64,000 bases of DNA from Tranzscheliella williamsii. Its lineage: Eukaryota; Basidiomycota; Ustilaginomycetes; Ustilaginales; Ustilaginaceae. Positions 58,786-64,000 of this stretch are shown here, piece after piece. The notes beneath the pieces are model-generated. The model searched no databases. It saw nothing but the letters and a program-made list of their open reading frames with translations, and was not told the DNA's origin. Location: contig JALBYF010000050.1 in the NCBI GenBank assembly GCA_023212725.1, forward strand, positions 62,001 through 126,000, read 5' to 3'. Both the position numbers and the translations under genes were made by a program. Position 1 is the stretch's first letter, and the number at the start of each line of letters is the position of its first letter.

Positions 58786-60777
58786 ATGGACAGCGACGCC
58801 CTGATCCAGGAGTGTCGCGAGAGACAGTGCGACGAGATCATTGCTCTACAGTCCATCTATGCCTCGTCAGACATCCATGCGCGGGACACCGCGGCCAGCA
58901 ACGACGCAAAAGTAGCGCGAGACCCTCCACAGAACGAACCGCACGTCAAGGTCTTGCATAGCGAGGGCGATCCAGTGCTAAAGCTGCGATTGCCTGTGAC
59001 GTTGCCGCAACCTACCCGCGTCGTCGTCAAGAGCTTCTTCGCGCAGCCAAAACAAGTTCAAGCTACTCCTGTAGCACCCAGCGCCGCGAAGGGCGGAATT
59101 GTGTCGTCGAGACAGACGGTTGAAGGTCAACTCCGCGCCAATGCCAACTCGTTTCGGCCTAAGCGGACCCCCACCACTGGCCAAGGCAGGCAAAACAACA
59201 ACGTGCTTCGGCCGGTTGCAAAGCTGTCCGTCAGCCGCGATGAGAGGCAGACGGACGCATTGGATCAAGACTCCCGGTTAGTGAGCGGTGACATGCCGAC
59301 AGCGTATCGGACGCAGATAACGCAGCTCGCGGCGATCGCTCACCTCCCACCCATTCACCTGCGCGTTCGTCTTCCGGCAACCTATCCTGCGCAGCATCCG
59401 CCGAGCATTGAAGGGATCAATGCACCATGGCTCTTATCTTCGGACGAATCTGCAACGGCTTGGATCCGAGAGCAGCTCTTGCAACAAGCTCAACAGCTTC
59501 AAGGTCTCGAGGTGTTGTGGGCTTGGGCAGACTGGCTCTCTGAAGGCATGTGGCGCGAGATTCTCTCAACGTCCGCTATGCCCTTGTCGCCTTTAGGATC
59601 TACGACACCATTTGTGGGTCCTTTAGATACCGCCGAGGTCGGCTCTGGGTCCTTTCTCGCTTTCCAAGAAGCTCTCGCCCTTGGCGCTACCGAATCCCGT
59701 CTAGCTTTTCAGCTGAGCTCCCACTCCCGGCTATGCACGCGTACGACGTTCGATTCCTCTTCCTTCGATTGTGGTATCTGCCTCGAGACCAGGAAGGGGA
59801 AGGCGTGCATCGAGCTGAGCGGATGCGGCCACGTATTTTGCTTCGACTGCCTAGCAAGATATCTATCAAGCCTGGTTGTCGAAGGCTTCCACCGGCAAGC
59901 TAGGCGTTGCCCTGACCCTGACTGCGTGCGCCTATGGGGTGAAAGGGAGAAAAGGGGTGAAGTGGATCAGGAGGGTAATCTGACTGCTTCCAAGCGCTCG
60001 ATTGGTGCGCCCAAGTCGCCCGATGCTCTTGCTCCTCATCTGAGGGTCGATCATTGTGACCCCTCACAAGCATCTTCTCCCGTTCGCGGATTGATTGCCC
60101 GGGCCGAGTTGCAGTCGATCCTTACCACGGCCCAGCTGCGACGCCTAGACGCGCTCATAATCAAGGCCAAAATGGAAGCCGATCCCTCGGTCTCGTACTG
60201 TCCGCGTGCGGATTGCCAGACTCCGGTCGTCCGGTCCCTTTCGGACGAAGGGTCCGGGCACTGGGAGAGGTTTCGAGAGTGTCAAGCCTGCGGCTTCGCC
60301 TTCTGTGCCTGGTGCTCGCGGTCGTGGCATGGGCCGACAGCCTGCCCGATCTCATTCCAGACCGGCATCATACAGCAGTATCTCTCCCTCGAACCGGGCT
60401 CGCCGGCCCACATCCAGCTGCAGACCAAGTTCGGCAGGAAGACGCTGGAGTCAATGGTGCAGAGGTACCGGGAGGAGCAACAGACCAAGGAGTGGCTGCA
60501 GGAGTACACCACCCCCTGTCCCACCTGCGGAATCTCCATCGAAAAGTCGTACGGCTGTAACCACATGACGTGCAAGTCGTGCATGACGCACTACTGCTAC
60601 CTTTGTGGCAAGACTATCTCGGCCACCAATCCTTATCTGCATTTCAACTCACCGGGATACGAATGCTACCACCGGCTCTTTGACGGTCTCCTGGGCCACC
60701 AAGAAGCTGCGGCTCAGGATGCCTTCATCGGCCCTGAAGGCGCCGACGAGATGATCCCATGGGATGCACTTGTATGA
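58786..60777 (+). CDS. ITT1: RWD-RBR E3 ubiquitin ligase (RNF14/Itt1 type)
   Basis: Single-exon gene of 663 residues. An N-terminal RWD domain starts CDEIIALQSIYAS and resumes after an insertion at HLRVRLPATYPAQHPPSIEG. RING1 is CGICLETRKGKACIELSGCGHVFC; the IBR spans YCPRADCQTPV ... CQACGFAFCAWC; RING2 is CPTCGISIEKSYGCNHMTC, with the catalytic cysteine about residue 591 in YGCNHM. RBR ligases pass ubiquitin through that cysteine. RNF14/Itt1 is linked to translation termination and to clearing stalled ribosomes with trapped factors. About 70 residues of low-complexity sequence interrupt the RWD domain. Confidence 0.92.
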   Translation: MDSDALIQECRERQCDEIIALQSIYASSDIHARDTAASNDAKVARDPPQNEPHVKVLHSEGDPVLKLRLPVTLPQPTRVVVKSFFAQPKQVQATPVAPSAAKGGIVSSRQTVEGQLRANANSFRPKRTPTTGQGRQNNNVLRPVAKLSVSRDERQTDALDQDSRLVSGDMPTAYRTQITQLAAIAHLPPIHLRVRLPATYPAQHPPSIEGINAPWLLSSDESATAWIREQLLQQAQQLQGLEVLWAWADWLSEGMWREILSTSAMPLSPLGSTTPFVGPLDTAEVGSGSFLAFQEALALGATESRLAFQLSSHSRLCTRTTFDSSSFDCGICLETRKGKACIELSGCGHVFCFDCLARYLSSLVVEGFHRQARRCPDPDCVRLWGEREKRGEVDQEGNLTASKRSIGAPKSPDALAPHLRVDHCDPSQASSPVRGLIARAELQSILTTAQLRRLDALIIKAKMEADPSVSYCPRADCQTPVVRSLSDEGSGHWERFRECQACGFAFCAWCSRSWHGPTACPISFQTGIIQQYLSLEPGSPAHIQLQTKFGRKTLESMVQRYREEQQTKEWLQEYTTPCPTCGISIEKSYGCNHMTCKSCMTHYCYLCGKTISATNPYLHFNSPGYECYHRLFDGLLGHQEAAAQDAFIGPEGADEMIPWDALV

Positions 60778-60997
60778 GCGCAGACCAGCCTATTCATCCC
60801 ACATTACCCTGACCGCCTACTACGGGAATTGTACAGCATCAGCATAGCATACGACACAGCAAGGCCATCGTGTTACCACAGACCACACCGTGAAACAGCG
60901 CAGTTAGTAGTAGCGGCTCGTTGGTTCTAGTGTCGAGCGAACGAAGCAAATTCGAAGGCTACATGATATCAGTTCCTTATCCAACTAACATATCAAA

Positions 60998-61109
60998 TCC
61001 GAATTAGTTTAGTGGCTATGACGGCGCCTTGTCATCTTCAGGATGCACAAATATGTTCTCCGCCAGATAAACAACGGCGCAGACCCGGGTTCAATTCCCG
61101 GATTTGGAG
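60998..61109 (+). tRNA. tRNA-Asp (anticodon GTC), with a 40-nt intron
   Basis: Mature sequence matches the copy at 57274 except a G-T wobble in the acceptor stem (ATTTGGA). Anticodon 61031-61033; intron 61035-61074 is longer than in the other two copies but retains GTTCTCCGC. T4 follows at once and T6 at 61124-61129. Confidence 0.92.
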
Positions 61110-61123
61110 TTTTGCCACCGCAC

Positions 61124-61129
61124 TTTTTT
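61124..61129 (+). terminator. Pol III terminator of tRNA-Asp copy 2
   Basis: Six T residues 15 bp downstream; a T4 directly after the gene may also serve. Confidence 0.65.
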
Positions 61130-61494
61130 GCTTCGTTTATTTTGCTCTTAGCTGCTGGTTTCCTGCGACGACTGTTGTCCAGCCAGATCCTTTTGGTGTG
61201 TTTTCTGGGGCAGCGGTGCCTTGTGCTGAACGGAGCAGGAATGCCACGTGCCGTGCTCTGTATGACAGCCTCGGGAATGAAGTTCTGAGTGTGGGTGGAG
61301 TTGATTGTGACGTGCAGACCCAACAATCGAGGCAAAAACACGCAAAATCCTGCACAAAAAACAAGTCACATCTTTATCCATTCCCACAAGTCTCACTAGA
61401 CGATGTGCTCACATCCCCGGTCAGACAAGCTGCGACATGGCTGTAGTAACCCTCTGATCGTGGAAGAGCGGTACCATTTGTGCGACAAAGGAAC

Positions 61495-61500
61495 AAAAAA
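61495..61500 (-). terminator. Pol III terminator of tRNA-Asp copy 3
   Basis: A6 on the plus strand, that is T6 on the minus strand, 15 bp beyond the tRNA 3' end. Confidence 0.7.
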
Positions 61501-61515
61501 GCAGATCGATGCTAC

Positions 61516-61612
61516 CTCCGAATCCGGGAATTGAACCCGGGTCTGCGCCGTTTCCTGCGCGGAGAACACTGTCATTGACAAGGCGCCGTCATAGCCACTA
61601 AACTAATTCGGA
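61516..61612 (-). tRNA. tRNA-Asp (anticodon GTC), with a 25-nt intron
   Basis: Mature sequence is identical to the copy at 57274. Anticodon 61577-61579 (minus), intron 61551-61575 differing from copy 1 at only a few bases. It faces copy 2 in inverted orientation about 400 bp away. Confidence 0.93.
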
Positions 61613-62415
61613 CGCGTTATACCTGAGTAGGTAAAAGAAGCATATACATACGGACGTAAGTACACATGCGATTGTTTTGTGCACAGTATGTTGCGGCCAT
61701 CGGAGCGGGAAAAACAATATGACATTGTCAAGGTCGCCTGCCACCGCCATGCGCAACGAGGGAAGCACATTGCGGTGTCGCGCTCCCGCTTTTTTTAGCA
61801 CTGAATGATGACGGAGCTGGCCGCGGGAGATCCTGCAGCTACGGCTACAGAAGTAGGCGTACGATGACATCCACTGAATTTGGATGGCAAGACACGAAGT
61901 GGAGCGCAATTCGACCTAGACTGTTGCCTCGGTCGGAAGCGTTGTGCGGTCTCGCTGCATGTGAGAACTGCGCATTTCCGTCATCAAGGCTGACGCCAAC
62001 CTTTTTGCGCTCCAATTTGTGGATCTCCTCGTGTCTTTGCAGCTCCGGATGTCGGGCGGTTAGCTTGCCACAACTGCGCGTCGCATCCCTTCTTCTACCT
62101 CCTCGATCTCAAATCCACCCTACCTGCTCCGCTTCGTGGCCCTGCTCTGTCAAGTGGCCTGCTTGGCAACATCCATCCGCCTTTGTTCGGGCCCGGTATT
62201 GTCGCGTATCCGACACACAGTGATAGCTTTCACGTACTATTGAGAACAGCGCTCCTCTTCCAGGCGCCTTCGTGCTCCGACTCTTTCCACGCAGGGTTCA
62301 GCTAGCGTCACGCTGTGGCACCCTTGGCTTATCTCTACTTGGACGACTCCGCGTCTCGCACATACATCTACCCGTGCTCGAACCTTAAACTAGCTCTCGG
62401 AGCTGCAGGTACGTC
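61613..62415. other. intergenic, promoter and leader of ATG26
   Basis: About 800 bp without a supported gene; the final ~200 bp is probably the transcribed leader. Confidence 0.45.
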
Positions 62416-64000
62416 ATGGCGGGTCTCCGGCCGCTCTTCGGCATCCGCGCTAGTGTCAACGACGTCCACGACAGTTTTGGCGAAACCATCAATCGCGTCA
62501 AGACCAGCGAAAGCCAGGGCACTCCATCGAAAGAGCAGCAGTCAGACAAAAGCTTCTTCCCAACTGCGACCTCTGGCAGCACAAGTCCACCACTGTTTGC
62601 TTCTAGTCAGGGAGACAATCTGCCTGCACCTTCCGTGGCTTCCTCGCTTCGTGCGCGCCAGGAGATCGACGACCATCATGGCCAAGATCACTCCCTTGGT
62701 GGTCTTCTAAAAGGAGCTGCTCTGGCCGCTCCGAAAAACCGCCAATCGCACCCTGAGGATCACGATGAAACCGGTGACGAAGCCTCGGAGGAGGAAGAGG
62801 GCTCGGTAAAAAGCCAGAGCCGAAGTGAAAGTGCTGCTCGTTCTGCCAGTGCAACGCAGCAAGTGCAGAGAGAGAATGAAGCATGGAACAGGGCATCAGA
62901 CGAAGCCGACAAAGCGGATGAGCGAGAATCCAACCGGAAACGCAGTCGCTTTGGCAAGGCGCTCAAACAGGTGGATGCCAAGATTCGGTCGACGCTTAGG
63001 GTCAATCCGCCTCCCACCGCCGAGGAGAGGAAGAGCCCCTACATGTTCGGCACAGACGAGCACCTCGGCAGTCATGCTAGCTTGGGCGCTGCGGAGCTTC
63101 TCCAAGATGCCAGCCTCCACCAGATGGAAGCCTTACTGCATGATGATCCCGATGACCACAATGATGACGACGATGACACCGACGACACCGATGACGATAC
63201 CCAAGTCGGCGACCATCAAGCTGATCATTACGCTGATCATCACGCTGAAAAAGCCGGCGTCGCCATTAAAACAGAAGAAGATCTGGCAGCACACGTAACA
63301 AAAGACAAAGCCCTGCTTGACGAGAATCAACAGGCGGCTGAACACCAACGGCCTGGTTCTGGACATGTCAAGGCGGGCGACAACGTGAAAGTGGCTTCCA
63401 CTTCCACCGCCCAACTGTCGTCCGAACAGAAGCTCGATGCCTTGATCGAAGAATTCGGCGACTGCCCTTCCTTGTCCCATCCGGACATCCCCGAAAAGAT
63501 ACTGGCTGACATACCAGGGGTTTTGATCAAGACTGTCCTCATCAAAGGCACCCTTCTCCTTACGTCTCGTCGCCTGTGCTTTCTGGCGTTTATCCCAAAG
63601 GCCAAGAACAGCCAGTTTGAAAAGGAGCCAGCTGCGACCAACAACGGTGTTCAAGCTCCAGCCGACCCCAACGTGCTGAATCCGATTCTCAAATCAGGCC
63701 CCGCCGTGCTCCATCGGCCCGGAAAGATGCGGCCAAAGCGCAGAGTCTGGCTGGAGCTCCGCAAGAATTCCCTTACCACCTTTGCTGCCAGCAACAACCT
63801 TTACAAGCCCATCGGTTCCATCCGGCTTGTGAGTATTGACAGTATCCTGCCCACGGACTGGTCACAGCCGCATGTGATCCGTCTCGTAGAGGGCTCCAAG
63901 TATAGCTCTATCGAATTCAAGACCGAGGAGGCCGCTCTCGACTGGCGCAGAGAGCTAGAGGGCGCTGCCTTCCATGCTCGCAACATGAGCGAGAAGGTTC
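62416..64000 (+). CDS. ATG26: sterol 3-beta-glucosyltransferase ATG26/UGT51, N-terminal part (3' partial)
   Basis: From ATG 62416 (MAGLRPLFGIRASVND) the frame stays open to the window end: 528 codons without a stop. The first ~340 residues are acidic and low complexity, including an Asp run at about residue 245 (DDHNDDDDDTDDTDDD). The GRAM domain starts near residue 345 (LDALIEEFGDCPSLSHPDIPEKILADIPGVLIKTVLIKGTLLLTSRRLCFLAFIP). A PH-like segment follows (RRVWLELRKNSLTTFAASNNLYKPIGSIRL ... IEFKTEEAALDWRRELEGA). GRAM-PH before a glycosyltransferase is the Atg26 layout; the catalytic domain lies beyond the window. It makes steryl glucosides and is involved in peroxisome degradation in some fungi. 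Confidence 0.88.
   Translation, partial: MAGLRPLFGIRASVNDVHDSFGETINRVKTSESQGTPSKEQQSDKSFFPTATSGSTSPPLFASSQGDNLPAPSVASSLRARQEIDDHHGQDHSLGGLLKGAALAAPKNRQSHPEDHDETGDEASEEEEGSVKSQSRSESAARSASATQQVQRENEAWNRASDEADKADERESNRKRSRFGKALKQVDAKIRSTLRVNPPPTAEERKSPYMFGTDEHLGSHASLGAAELLQDASLHQMEALLHDDPDDHNDDDDDTDDTDDDTQVGDHQADHYADHHAEKAGVAIKTEEDLAAHVTKDKALLDENQQAAEHQRPGSGHVKAGDNVKVASTSTAQLSSEQKLDALIEEFGDCPSLSHPDIPEKILADIPGVLIKTVLIKGTLLLTSRRLCFLAFIPKAKNSQFEKEPAATNNGVQAPADPNVLNPILKSGPAVLHRPGKMRPKRRVWLELRKNSLTTFAASNNLYKPIGSIRLVSIDSILPTDWSQPHVIRLVEGSKYSSIEFKTEEAALDWRRELEGAAFHARNMSEKV

Overview
This window looks like nuclear DNA from a smut fungus (Ustilaginomycotina, most likely Ustilaginales). The support is a GC-rich genome, mostly intron-poor genes with short GT-AG introns, a dispersed 5S rRNA gene, intron-containing tRNA genes, and proteins typical of smuts: a GH45 endoglucanase resembling Egl1, an Iad1-like aldehyde dehydrogenase, and small secreted effector candidates. 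The species cannot be fixed from the sequence alone. Homology calls come from recognising motifs; no database was searched.

Layout. 0-6 kb is an accessory-looking stretch: a partial C-terminus at the left edge, a candidate secreted protein (589-1286, minus), a 131-bp mini-CACTA element (2818-2948) and two secreted proteins (3495-4489 and 5266-5973) that share an intron position and phase and are probably diverged paralogues. 6-18 kb is housekeeping: NASP/SHNi-TPR histone chaperone, PEX5, a GPI-anchored wall-type protein, an aldehyde dehydrogenase, mitochondrial ribosomal protein uL29m and a TLC-domain membrane protein. 18.8-25.6 kb is one 6,733-bp CACTA (Plavaka-like) DNA transposon with AAT target duplications. 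It carries a transposase split by a second, LTR-like insertion and a spliced accessory gene on the other strand. A 5S rRNA gene lies 234 bp beyond it.

26-64 kb is again gene-dense. In order: a four-exon cyclase-family protein, phosphofructokinase, a G-protein alpha subunit, ribosomal protein eL43, a four-exon beta-lactamase-like serine hydrolase, ALG6 glucosyltransferase, gamma-tubulin complex protein 4, an alpha/beta hydrolase, a small hypothetical protein, a GH45 endoglucanase, the giant nucleoporin Nup192, RNase P/MRP subunit Pop5 and an RNF14/Itt1-type RBR ubiquitin ligase. Three intron-containing tRNA-Asp(GTC) genes follow or interleave with these, and the right edge holds the start of sterol glucosyltransferase ATG26.

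How the genes relate. These are independent eukaryotic transcription units, not operons. Many neighbours are divergent or convergent with short spacers. The most distinctive biology is in the accessory parts: nested transposon history, a CACTA-derived miniature element that may have broken a secreted-protein gene, and a small family of secreted proteins sharing gene structure.
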